Below, in pieces: positions 1 through 10,300 of a stretch of 64,000 nucleotides of DNA. Origin of the DNA: Diphasiastrum complanatum. Taxonomy: Eukaryota > Streptophyta > Lycopodiopsida > Lycopodiales > Lycopodiaceae. Position 1 is the first letter of the stretch; each line of letters begins with the position of its first letter. Made by a program: the position numbers and the translations under genes. The notes below the pieces were generated by a model. That model worked only from the letters and a program-made list of their open reading frames with translations, was not told the origin of the DNA and ran no database searches. The DNA is taken from assembly GCA_029204225.1 (NCBI GenBank), contig CM055098.1, positions 17,503,303 to 17,567,302 of the forward strand. The letters run 5' to 3'.

Positions 1-224
1 AGAAAAATGCTACTTGCTGTTCGAACTTCATGTCGCCAAATAAACTTCGCACCGAAGTAGTCGAAATCTCATCCCCAATCATGTCCAACATATAAAAGGA
101 AAATAATGCGTAATAATGAAGCATCAAGTCGAAGGGTGAGGATTTGATTGCTCCATCTGAAGTAGGGAACCAACATAAACTCGACAATAAGTCGAAACAT
201 GGACTTGTAATCCATCATAGGCTC

Positions 225-603
225 CTACATTATTCCAAAATACTTCTTATCATAAGGACAATGAAAAAGAGTACCAAACTCTTTTGGCATCACATCCTCC
301 CGAACCTTACCATCAATGACTTGCTCACATAGAATAGGTAATGTACCAACATCATGATGAAGAGTAAGTGTAGAACCAAAAAAATCAGCAAGAGGTACTG
401 ATTTTAAAGAGGCATGTGCCTTCCCTTCGTAGTAAGACATTTCTTTGTTGTCCTGCAAAGACTCCAATAGCCGACAAGGAACTGTTATGGGCTGTTCAAC
501 ACTTTGCTGCCGAAAGTGTTCCTAGTATGGACCATGTTGTCCATTATCTTCCGCAGGCTGTTCTTGAAGCATAATGGACTGCTCATGATGTAAAATGGGC
601 TGT
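225..603 (-). repeat. Second, diverged copy of the Copia-1 integrase-RT hinge
   Basis: On the minus strand this encodes a degraded copy of the peptide found at 1009-1437. Shared landmarks in order are an HHEQ/HQEE stretch, QPAED/QPVED, a LLESLQD/LLQTLQD block, YEGKAHAS/YEGKTRAS and a KSV..ADF block, followed by a weak match to the start of the RVT_2 domain. The two copies lie in the same orientation about 0.8 kb apart, so this is a partial direct duplication inside the element. Confidence 0.6.
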
Positions 604-1008
604 AAATGACCAAAAGAAGATGACTGAACCTGCTGTCCAACATCTTCATCATAAAAATTTAGCAAACTATCAAGAGATGCATCAATGATGGCGTCATCAA
701 AGCTGTCCCTCGAAGAGGTATGGGATGATATAGAAGATTCTTCAAGTAATGAAAAATTCTCTCCAATCAAATGCTCACTCTTAACACTTTGAACAAAAGT
801 ACTAATTGACACATGTTGATTCCCTCCTCGATTAGTACAAAATGGTTCCAAAGAGTGCTTGAATTTTTCAGCCTTTGCTAAAACATCAAATTGAAAAGGT
901 TTCGCATAAAACTTTTCACTAATGTATCCATCATATGCATCAACTTGCGGTGACTTGAAAAAAGATTGTTTCAACATCTGCTCAATGTATCGTTGTTGAA
1001 AGATGAAG
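604..1008 (-). other. Unassigned open stretch between the two hinge copies
   Basis: This 405-bp stretch is open in the same minus-strand frame as the flanking copia hinge. Its first residues (GIFIFQQRYIEQMLK) look like the late RVT_2 motif GIFISQxKYIxxMLK, so the middle of the reverse transcriptase appears to be deleted. The next ~115 residues, rich in F, S and D, match no retrotransposon domain I know. They may be captured host sequence or a very diverged element part. Confidence 0.35.
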
Positions 1009-1437
1009 ATTCCAGCCCCATGTGGAAGATCAACAAGAATCCAAGTGTGGTTCTTCATGAGTGAGTTGTACTCCTCTTGCATCGCATCCTCCCAACATTT
1101 TGCTCCTCTGGCCTGCTCATAAAAAATAGGTTCTACTGCACCATCCTCAATAGAAATAAGAGCAAAATCAGAAAAATCAGCAAATTCTACTGATTTAGTA
1201 GAGGCACGAGTCTTCCCTTCATAGAAATGATCCACTTTGCTGTCCTGCAAAGTCTGCAACAACCATTTAGGGACTGGTTTGGGCTGTCCAACAGCCTTAC
1301 CTTTGTCAACACTTTGCTGTCCAAAGTGTTTCGAACTTGGACCTTGCTGTCCAATGTTTTCCGAATTTGGACCTAATGTCTTCAACAGGCTGCTCTTCAC
1401 CATAAATAGGTTCTTCTTGATGAACTATGGGCTGCAA
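1009..1437 (-). pseudogene. Copia-1 hinge and N-terminal RVT_2 fragment
   Basis: The minus-strand peptide includes a Q-, H- and P-rich linker, then EPIFYEQA, CWEDAMQEEY and NHTWILVDLPHG, which is the conserved opening of the copia-type reverse transcriptase (EPxxxxxA..W..AM.EE...L..N.TW.LV.LP.G). The domain stops directly after this opening. The palm, the YVDD motif and RNase H are absent. It follows the integrase half at 1438-2048 in the same orientation, as expected for copia polyproteins. Confidence 0.8.
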
Positions 1438-2048
1438 AATTGAAGGAGTAGTGGGCTGTCCACTAGAAGATGATGGCAGTCCCTTCTCTTCATGATTAGA
1501 TGGCAAAACCAAATCTGGAAATATTTCAACATATGCATCATGGGGGAAGTCCCCTTTCATGACATGAGTGGGCGCAACATCATAGGAGGTCTTTTCATCA
1601 AAATGAACATCACTACTCACTATGATTTTATTATTATCCATATTAAACAATCTATAGCCCTTGCTTTCGCTACTATAGCCAACAAATATGCATTTAACTC
1701 CTTTATCATCAAGGTTGGTTCTTAGCTTATCGGGAATGAAAGCATAAGCCGTGCAACCAAAGATGCGTAAGTGAGAAACAGTAGGCTTCTTACCATACCA
1801 AACTTCATAAGGAGTTAATACCTTCAAGGCTTTAGTAGGACACCGATTACTAATGTAAGCCGTCGTTATAACCGCTTCAGCCCAAAACTTGTGAGGTAAG
1901 CTCTTTGCCTTGAGCATGCATCGAGCCATCTCCATGATAGTGCGATTCTTTCTTTCGGCAACACCATTTTGTTGAGGTGTGTAAGGGGTTGTCATTTGAT
2001 GATGGATACCTTTGCTTTGAAGATAAGTACCGAACGTATTCTTTAGAT
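1438..2048 (-). pseudogene. Copia-1 integrase, C-terminal half
   Basis: The minus strand encodes the end of the integrase core: FGTYLQSKGIHHQ, TPYTPQQNGVAERKNRT (which holds the catalytic Glu), then FWAEAVITTAYISNRCPTKAL, a RIFGCTAYAFIP block, FVGYSSESKGYR and an F(D)E-K linker. These are standard landmarks of copia integrase. Its N-terminal half lies at 2442-2942 and is separated by a plus-strand insertion. Before insertion the peptide would have run continuously from the DRGG(D/E) motif into the LKNTFGTYL motif. Confidence 0.9.
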
Positions 2049-2447
2049 AAAGCTTTCGTATGTCAATCCAAGTATGCTCTTTCAATGTTAAAAAAGTTCA
2101 ATATGTTAGATTGTAAGAGTATAGAAACTCCTATGGAGCAAAATGTAAAAGACCCTAACAAAGGTGATGAAAGATCCTTCATGGACATCACTCTTTTTAG
2201 GAGTCTTATAGGCTCCTTAATTTGGCTCACGATAACTAGACCTGACATAAGGTTTAGTGTTCATAAGTTGAGCCAGGCTATGCAAAATCCTACTATTTAT
2301 CATTGGAAAATGGCCAAGAGAGTGCTTAGATATATATCTTCAATTTTTGTGAAAAGTACAGTACTAAGGACCATAAATGGATCTTTGAATGATCCACAAG
2401 GTGATTGTATGCTTGTTAAACAATCTATCTGAAACTAGTCATCAGAA
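2049..2447 (+). pseudogene. Plus-strand copia RT/RNase H fragment inserted in integrase
   Basis: The plus strand encodes FVCQSKYALSMLKKF, then SIETPM, a YRSLIGSL-like block (FRSLIGSLIWLT), TRPDIRFSVHKLSQ and KRVLRYI. These are the end of the RVT_2 domain and the entry to RNase H. The orientation is opposite to the surrounding integrase, whose two halves abut this segment almost without loss. It may be the element's own reverse transcriptase relocated in inverted orientation, or a scrap of another copia element. It carries no LTR or other mobile ends. Confidence 0.8.
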
Positions 2448-2942
2448 AACAAGATCCCCTCCTCGGTCGGTATGTAAGATCTTCAAAGAGTGCCCAAACT
2501 GATTTTCTATCATTGCTAAAAAATCCTTAAAGCATTGAAAAACTTCAGATTTTGCCTTCATAGGATAAATCCATGTAAATCTTGAAAGGTCATCAATAAA
2601 AGTAACAAAGTACTTACACCTTCCAATGGATTCGGTCCTCATTGGACCACATACATCACTATGAACCAAATCAAATTTGCCATCAACTCTAATAGTTCCA
2701 TCAATTGGAAAAGTTTGCCTTTGAAATTTTCCAAGTATGCATCCTTCGCATACATGTCCTTCGGGATGCTGAATATTAGGAATGTCTTCAACCATATTGA
2801 ATCTCTTCAACATCTTCAAGCTAGCAAAGTTGAGATGTCCAAAAAGAATGTGAACTTGATGCAACAAGACAAAAAGATGATGAAGCTCTTCGCTCATAGG
2901 TATCCATAAGGAACAATCCACCATGTAATGTTCCCGAAGCAA
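2442..2942 (-). pseudogene. Copia-1 GAG-pre-integrase and integrase N-terminal half
   Basis: The minus strand gives an HxxxGH-type pre-integrase motif (LFGHLNFASLKML), a CEGCILGK zinc-site block, then the integrase start with HSDVCGP, YFVTFIDDLSRFTWIY and HTDRGG. The first two catalytic Asp residues of the DDE core (in HSDV and HTDRGG) are present. The reading frame is cut directly after DRGG by the plus-strand insertion. Confidence 0.9.
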
Positions 2943-3392
2943 TGATCATAAGAGATCTCTTTGGGTCTTTGATAAGGCACTTGTCTTCTTTGAATTCCAC
3001 AACCAATCCTTGGTTCATGATTGTAGACACCGAAATGAGATTCTTTTTTATTTTTGGAACATAAAGTACATTATAAATGTACTTCTCCTCACCATTGGGT
3101 AATAATGGGGATCACTCCAATACCTTTGATAGGATAAGAGGTGTTATCAACACCTTGAACTTTGCTTCCATCATGCACTTTCACAAGCTTTGTGAAGACC
3201 TCTTTGTGATAAGTCATATGGCGTGTGGCACCACTATCAATCACCCAATCAATAGATGAAAAAACAGCAACTTGTAAAGCTGAAGATGAGCTGTTTTTTG
3301 CTGAAAAACCAGCAAGATTTGAAGTGGCAGAAATCTCTTCTTTAGGAGGGATGAGATTATTAGTGACAAAAGCATAATCATTATTGAAAAGA
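2943..3392 (-). pseudogene. Copia-1 aspartic protease region
   Basis: The minus strand contains WVIDSGATRHMT near 3220-3250, the active-site Asp-Ser-Gly of copia-type aspartic proteases followed by the usual A.RH.T. The frame runs downstream into the pre-integrase segment after a frameshift near 3.0-3.1 kb. The protease is preceded by the gag zinc knuckle, as expected. Confidence 0.85.
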
Positions 3393-4309
3393 TTATCCTC
3401 CTTTCCAAATTGCGGTACTTGTATCGTTACCTCTCTCTTTTTCCTTTGCAAGCCTCTTCCTACATTCTTTGATGTGATGTCCAAAATTCTTACAATAGTG
3501 GCACTTACCCTTCTTCTTGGAGTCTTGATCTTGAGCTTCCTTAGATTTTTGATCATCTTTGGAATTTGAAAGAAGGCTTCCCTTTCCACTTGCCTTTGCC
3601 TTTGCCTTTTGCAAAGAAAGCTTGATCCTTGTTTGCTCTTCTTGAAGAAGTAAGCCAACAAGTTCGTCAAAGGAGATTTGCTGTCCCCTAAGAGAAACGC
3701 TCAATGATGACACAAAAATGGAAGGTAAGAATTAGGAAGAGAGTTGAGAGTAATAGATACAAATTGTGAGTTCTCAATCACCTCATCAATACTAAGAAGC
3801 TCCTCTCGAAGATCCTTGATCTTCGTCAAGTGGTTTGTAAGCAAATCACCTTCTTGCATCTTCAAGATAGAAAGTTGATTTCGAAGATATACCACTTTTG
3901 CCGCATTCTTTACTTGAAACATCTTTGCAAGAGTCTCCCAAGCACTTTTGGAAGTCTTGCATGATCTAATATGTGGAAGGATAGATCTCTTCACTGATAA
4001 TGCAATGACGGAATGTGCTTGTGCATCTCGTCAATCCCACTTCTTTTGCTCATTGGAAGACACCTCCGTAGATGAAGAAGTAGTTATTCTAGATGGTGTA
4101 ATAGGTGCCAAGGTGGGCGGCCTCTCTTCGTCACCATTAACTACTTCCCACAAACTTTTAGCAATTAGAAGGTTCTTTATCATGTAGCACCACAAGGAAT
4201 AGTTTGTGCCATCCAGCCCTATCTTCATTAAATAAAAAACCAATAGACTCCGAGTCTTTAGCCATAACAGAAAAATCAGCTTGTAGTAAATAGGAAATAG
4301 ACTTTCCAA
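3393..4309 (-). pseudogene. Copia-1 gag (UBN2-type) with CCHC zinc knuckle
   Basis: From upstream to downstream on the minus strand: a LDGTNYSLWCYMIKNLL block typical of the gag N-terminus (DUF4219), an AWETLAKMFQ..N.A....LRNQL block of the UBN2 domain with an LTKIKDLREEL helix, and a zinc knuckle CHYCKNFGHHIKEC (C-X2-C-X4-H-X4-C). The three blocks lie in different frames, so at least two frameshifts have occurred. Gag packages the RNA in virus-like particles. Confidence 0.85.
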
Positions 4310-4861
4310 GACAATATCTACTCAAAGGGTAGCAACCTCAAAGCTGAAATTATGAGCACAATAGATTGCAATACTTCACATGCAATTTGCTCAACAAGTA
4401 ATGAAATAGGTGGCTGATTTCTGCACAAAAAAACAGAATGCTCACAATAGGTAGACTTCGAATGAAGCCAAAACCAAAACCAAAACCAAAAATTTGTGGC
4501 TGAAAAGAGTGCACACTATGTACATATAGAGCTGATGGTAGCGCCCTACTCCAAGCTCACCAACAGGGAAATTTCAGCAAAAATGTGTGTAAAACACATG
4601 TATCTTCATTTAAGAAGTAAATCTGAAATTTTCAGCATGTAATTGAGTCAAGATCACATGCAATTGGTTTGAGCATGGGCGCCCTACTGCTAGCTCTCAA
4701 ATGGGTGAAGGTGCCCTGCAATTTCCTGCAAAAAAGTTATAAGAAGATGAATAGATTCTTCTCCTGCAAAAATCAGCAACTTGATGATTTTCTGCAACCA
4801 AAAAGGGAAGAAGATAGCTTCCTATTGGGCGCCCTCCTGCAAGCAATATGATCACCTAAAG
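4310..4861 (-). other. Copia-1 5' untranslated leader
   Basis: The stretch between the primer binding site and gag has no coding signal on either strand. Its position makes it the untranslated leader of Copia-1. Confidence 0.6.
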
Positions 4862-4873
4862 GCTCTGATACCA
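4862..4873 (-). other. Primer binding site, initiator-Met tRNA type
   Basis: The minus strand reads TGGTATCAGAGC, the standard plant copia primer binding site complementary to initiator methionine tRNA. It directly abuts the inner end of the LTR. Confidence 0.9.
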
Positions 4874-5367
4874 TGTAGGAAATAGAAGCCTAAGGATCCA
4901 GGATCTTACCTATTCAATCACATAAAGCATTCTCAAAAGAAAGAGAGAGATGGCTAGAAACCCTCTTGTAGAAACTCGTAGACAGCCAAGGAGAATAGTC
5001 AGTATTGCTTACAAAAGTGTCTCATACAAATGGGATGCACACATATTAATAGTCCAAGATGACTATCTAACTTCATGACTATTGGCTATCCAACTACTTG
5101 GCTATTGGCTTTCCAACTACTTGACTATTGACTATCCAATTTTCTATAAGTTACATAGAAAGAATTAGGTACCTCCAATATGTCAAGTTGGGGTACTTAA
5201 TGTCACAATTAGGCCTAGTGGACCCATGAGTTCCTACCAAGTTAATTTCATAGCTAACTCTAAGTTTAGTAGGCCTAATATAATAAATGACCATGGTTAC
5301 ACAACTCTCGACCTTTTGGGTCAAAGTAACCTATGGTAATGTAAGCAATTCCATTTACATTCCAACA
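4874..5367 (-). repeat. Copia-1 5' LTR
   Basis: 494 bp, bounded on the plus strand by TGTAGGA and TCCAACA, a near-perfect short inverted repeat with the canonical TG..CA ends. It lies directly beside the primer binding site. No second LTR copy is in the window, so the target duplication cannot be tested. Confidence 0.8.
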
Positions 5368-6060
5368 AGTTTATCACTCTTGAAAAACCCTTTAATTTGA
5401 TACCCATATTATCCACACAAGGAAAAGATTGTGATCTAGGAAATGCAACTATGAAACTCGGGCTGCAACTATGATCTATATATAGATAAATAGACAGATT
5501 ATAGATGCAGCAAAACACGTTGGCTTTTTTCTCATTTTTTTTCTAACTACAAAAAAAATAAATAACAAATTTCAAGCCCTAAAGAGTGGATTCCAAGCCC
5601 TAAAAAATTTACAAACAATAAAAGGTAAAATCAAAACAATTAAAAGCCAAAAAAGAACAAAAATCAAAGTTAAAAATAAAGAAGCAAGCACGTTTTGGGA
5701 AACACTAATGGAATTTCTCGGAATGTCTTCTGGAATGGAACGTGCATTCATGATATATATCAGTTGTAGCGGAAAGCATTCTGGAACTCGTAAGCAAATT
5801 ATTATTATTTTTTATTTTTTTTGAAAGATAGTATTTTGCTGAAATTTTTTTGTTACTATATTAAATTTTTGCTTTTTGTATGTTATAAACTCAATTGCAA
5901 ATTTGCCAAGTTTTAAGTTGAACTTCAATTGGTTGCTAGCGATAAAGTGTAAATGGGGTATGAGTCTTGTTTACGATCAGGCACCAAATCAAAGTTTAGC
6001 ATAACAAGATCTATTCTAGTAGGGCCTCCATAATAGGCTACTCAAATAATGCAGATTTTA
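5368..6060. other. No feature recognised
   Basis: AT-rich spacer between the copia LTR and the MITE. I see no open coding region, repeat ends or RNA gene. Confidence 0.5.
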
Positions 6061-6069
6061 GGTCAATAT

Positions 6070-6290
6070 CAAAGTACCCCACGGCACAGGTGCCGTGGGG
6101 TCCAAGTACCGTACCAGAGGTGCCTTACTACACGTGCCGTGGTACAGCACCTGTACTTTTTTTTTGGTTTTTTCACTTGAAAAATGACTTTAAAAAAAAA
6201 AAGGTGCCGTGGGTGCCGTGGAACTGAAGCTCCACAGCACCCACGACACTCGTGCTGTACCAGGTGCCGTACCACGGCACTTGGAACTTT
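6070..6290. mobile_element. GC-rich foldback MITE with 9-bp target duplication (Mutator-like)
   Basis: GGTCAATAT occurs at 6061-6069 and again at 6291-6299 (the next base differs, C versus T). The enclosed ~221 bp begins (C)AAAGTACC and ends GGAACTTT, giving a short terminal inverted repeat. The inside is much richer in GC than its surroundings and is built of repeated CACGGCAC/GTGCCGTG units that form hairpins, including a perfect 11-bp-arm palindrome at 6077-6100. A 9-bp duplication points to a Mutator-like superfamily. There is no coding capacity. Confidence 0.7.
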
Positions 6291-6299
6291 GGTCAATAT

Positions 6300-7041
6300 T
6301 ATGAACAATTTCAATAGGTTTGCAGAGAAACCTTTGTTTGCTCTTATTGTAGTTTTTTTTGACATATCTCCTAAAAGAATTTCAAGGAGAACAAAAATTT
6401 TAAAGCAAAGTAGAAAATGCAAATTTCCAATTTTTTTGGTTCCAGAAAACCCTAACCCTAACATCTAGAGCGTGGTTTTGGAATGTGCCATTTTGTACAT
6501 ACCAAATGCACCTTCTGTTATTTTGAAAAAACAAGATTTTGAATAAAAGGGAAAGTCATGTCCTCCTTTTTTTTTGGATAGCCACCAATGAGGGACATTC
6601 GGCCATGACCATGATCGCGACCACCCACCTCTAGCAACCATCCACTCTACTGCTGCCTTGCCCTCTAGCCGATCATCCACCTCTACTGCCACGCCGCGCT
6701 CTAGCCGACCATTCACCTCTGCTGCACCGCCAGCCATGCCATCTTCTAGTGGTAGTGTTGCACATGAGCAACCCCATCCATTACCCCTTCCACTGCAGAC
6801 GATGTTATTGAGCATCTTCAGTCTGCAGGTCCCCTACTTGTATTTTGATCTTTCGTTTTCATCTTCCAAATAGCTTACACGTAGTTGAAGTTCCCTTAGT
6901 TCCCGTTTTAGCCAGCCTAGTTCATAGACAAAGAATCCTTCCATAGGTTGGGAATGAGTATAATCGTGAGATAGACGATCTGAAACAACTGCCGGAAATG
7001 GTGGGGAGAACGAAAGAAAGAAAGAAAGCTTTATTAACGTT
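6300..7041. other. No gene recognised; GAAA repeat at the right end
   Basis: Ordinary spacer. Short open stretches around 6.47-6.87 kb have biased composition and no recognisable domain. A short (GAAA) run lies near 7013-7028. Confidence 0.4.
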
Positions 7042-7042
7042 T

Positions 7043-7124
<82 letters not shown>
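7042..7124. repeat. Compound (GT)n(GA)n microsatellite
   Basis: A run of GT dinucleotides (about 7042-7067) changes directly into a run of GA (about 7068-7124). Confidence 0.97.
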
Positions 7125-7128
<4 letters not shown>

Positions 7129-7344
7129 CGTAATGGATTAAAGCATAGACAGCCAACAAATTTTCCACCTCAGCAAGTTGACTAAGCATTGTGATACATT
7201 TGATCATAAGCAATAGATCCTTTTCTGGACTGTTTTGAAACTATTGGATTTTCTGAACTAGGCTATGGAATTTTTGAACTCACAACACAGCAAGGGATGA
7301 ATTCATTTGAAACATTGCACATTGTTGACCTCCAAAACTTGCAG

Positions 7345-10300
7345 GTTGAAATTCTGGGAGCAGTAGTTGCACACTTTGCTGAGAAGGTGAAGGCAACAGA
7401 TGTTATCGACGTTGGAGCTGGTCAGGTGCCAACTGGATTGGTGTATTTTTGGTCTTTTTCAATAGAAATATAAATCCTCTTCATGATCCCTTATCAGATT
7501 TGGAGTGTTTAAATATTGAACTGTCACTTTTGTTGAAGTGTACTTGCAGACTTGTCACATTCTGAATAATCAATGCCATATGGTTGAAAAGAATCATTTT
7601 TGATCTAGGAATCATGGGTGTCTCTTACTGCATTGCGGTGAGAGAAAATCTTACAGGGACACATACTTCTGCATAACCTCTGGACTTGAAGTGGGATATT
7701 GAATCTAAAATTTATAATGTTGTTGATGATGTCCATGAGTATTTATCTTGCATGCTTCAGAATCCTGTTCAAAGAAGTTGATGGATCTTTTTCTAATGTA
7801 CTGTTGTCAATCAGTCTTCGGAAGAATTTACAAGAAAATTTTGTGTGAGCTTGTGGTATTTGTACTTATAGAGCTACTTGAAAAGACAAGCAGCAGTCCT
7901 GGTAGCGAAGTTGGCATCCAAACCATTGAGCCTTGACTTGAACGTGCAAAATATGGTAGTGTGTCATCTCGTAAAAAGAACTATTCTCATGAGGATGTGA
8001 AGTTGTCGTTTAAGTTAGGCATTTACAGCGACATATGATTCTCATTGTTCTTCAAGTTTCAATGAGCTAATTTGTGCTGTATATTTAGGTTTGCAGTTTG
8101 CCAATTATCTACTTCTTCTAGGTCTAGCTTATTTATTAAGTAAGATTTTTATGGGGAAGTAGGGACTTCGTTTGATTGGACTTTGCTCATAATGTTCCTA
8201 ATGGTGCAGTCTGCTCTTGTGGAAAGGGATAGAAACTTGCCACATCTCTAGATGAATGTATAAAAAATAATGTAAGCCTTAGAAACCCGTTCCGACCCTT
8301 TTGGGCTGGAACGTTTTTTTTTAATTAGCTCTAAATTAAAATCAACTGATATAGTTAAGATAGCCATCAACTATCGACAACAAATCAGGGAATCTACACA
8401 TAAGATACAGCTGCATCTGATATGTGGTTATCCATACTGGGCTGCTGAGTAATCGAACTAATACATCAGATTCATGAGTAATCCATAATGGCCATGTGGT
8501 CCTGCTTCGCCTAGGCTACATTATTAAAGTGCTGCCGGCTAGATATCGGAAATCTGGGGTCAAGTTCCGGAACGGGCAACTATGTATTAAGCGTATGTTT
8601 GGGTACGTGATGTGCACCCACTCTTGGGTGATGATCAATTTAGTAGGGAAGAGTCTGACTATGCATGATGGAGTTGATGATTTAAAATTTTGTGGTTGGA
8701 CTTCATAAAATTAGGAAGTTACTTGTACTTTGTTTTTTACACTTGGGTTTTCATTAAGATTTGAAAAATCAATATTACTTTCAAGGTCTTGTAGATTAGA
8801 ATATTGGCACCCAAGAAAAAATTGCTGCAGGTATAAATAGGCTTTAAGAGTTCTTCTTTGGAATACTCTTTGTTTTATTCCCTTGAAGGTGCTGTTGAGA
8901 CCTGGAATTACTAACCTCTTAAGTGCTCTCATAATCAGTGGACAATCGCTTGCAGGGTTACCTTGCCCAGGTTCTGTCTTTTCAATATGAACTTCCTGTC
9001 ATTGCCATAGATTGTTGTTCTCATCATATGGATGTAACAAAGAAGCGTGCAGCACAAATTCAGAAGCACTACAAGGCTCGCGTTCAAAAAGATCAGTGGG
9101 GTAAAAGTTAATTATTCAGAAAAGGTTCAGAATACTTCATAAAATTTCTTGGAAGTTTCATTGAGTCTAGTGAGAGGTTTGATTGCCATTTGGACATTAT
9201 TAAGTTGGTGTTCTTTCTTCTTGTTGCATTTTTTTTCTTGCTCTTCACACGGAGTCATGTACAGGTCAAAGTGCTTTTCCGGGTCCCAGAACTCTGACTT
9301 ACCACTTTGGAGCAGTGGAGACACCTACTCTGTTACCCCTACTTAATTCGATATTGCTATCTGAATCCGCTGCAGCATCTAATAAACCTAGGAATATATC
9401 AGTATTAGATGATGGCAATCCTTTGCAAGACAAATCTACATGCTTAGATGCAACCAATTGTTTTGGCTCGTCACAGCCTTCTGGTAAACATGGAGATATT
9501 CGATCCGTTGTTGTAGCAGGCTTACATGCTTGTGGGGATCTTTCAGCTAATATGTTAAGGTTTGCTACTTAAGCTCCATTTATCCTTTTCTGCTTTCTGC
9601 TCTTTATAGAAAATTAAAAGCAGGTAGGCACTTTCAAATTTCTCATAGTCAAAACATGATAATACGTCCGTGTTCCTGAAAAGTGATGCAAATGCTTTTG
9701 GAATACATTATCTTGCTGAACATTCCATATATGATAATCAATTCTCATTCAAAGCACTTTTTACGTAAATAATAACAAGTTATATGTTTTAATTGGAGAT
9801 GTCACAAAGATGGGTGAACGACCATTGACAGAGCCTTTCAGGAATTTTTTGGATTGTGATGAGGTGAATGCGGTAGTGTGTGTTGGTTGCTGTTACAACT
9901 TGTTATCAGAAGGCCATAATTGTGGATTCCCTTTGAGTGAGGGAGTTAAGAATGCAGGCCTGCTTCTAGATAGAAGTGGACGAGATCTTGCCTGCCAGGT
10001 TTTCCCTTTTTGCGGCCTACATACAATTGTTACTATACAGATTTTTGGAGATTCTAAGTTTGGTGTAACCACTGTTACAAATTTTCTATATTGTGCTTGA
10101 ATAGAGTGCAGAGAGATGGAGCAGTATGAGGCCTGAAGCTGCTGCACAAAACTTTCAAGTACACACTTTTCGGGCTGCTTTTCAGCTGGTAACTTCACTG
10201 TTCTCTAGTTAGCAGAAATATGTATTGCTGCCTGTTATTGCTAGTCATTTATTGAACAAAGCCAAGTTAAGCATTGGGATTCCTCTTACTGCTGCCTCTG

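Larger units (their letters stand above)
1..5367 (-). mobile_element. Decayed Ty1/copia LTR retrotransposon (Copia-1), left end outside window
   Basis: Read on the minus strand the order is LTR (4874-5367), initiator-Met primer binding site, leader, gag, protease, GAG-pre-integrase, integrase core and the start of the copia-type reverse transcriptase. This is the Ty1/copia gene order. The coding region is broken by frameshifts, by a plus-strand insertion near 2.05-2.45 kb, by loss of most of the reverse transcriptase and by a duplicated hinge segment. No 3' LTR is inside the window. Bases 1-224 show nothing I recognise. The element is clearly dead. Confidence 0.9.

Noticed and set aside
6658-6873. 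Possible first exon of the METTL25-like gene
   Set aside because: Ser/Pro/Thr-rich composition, no family motif and no donor in the right place.
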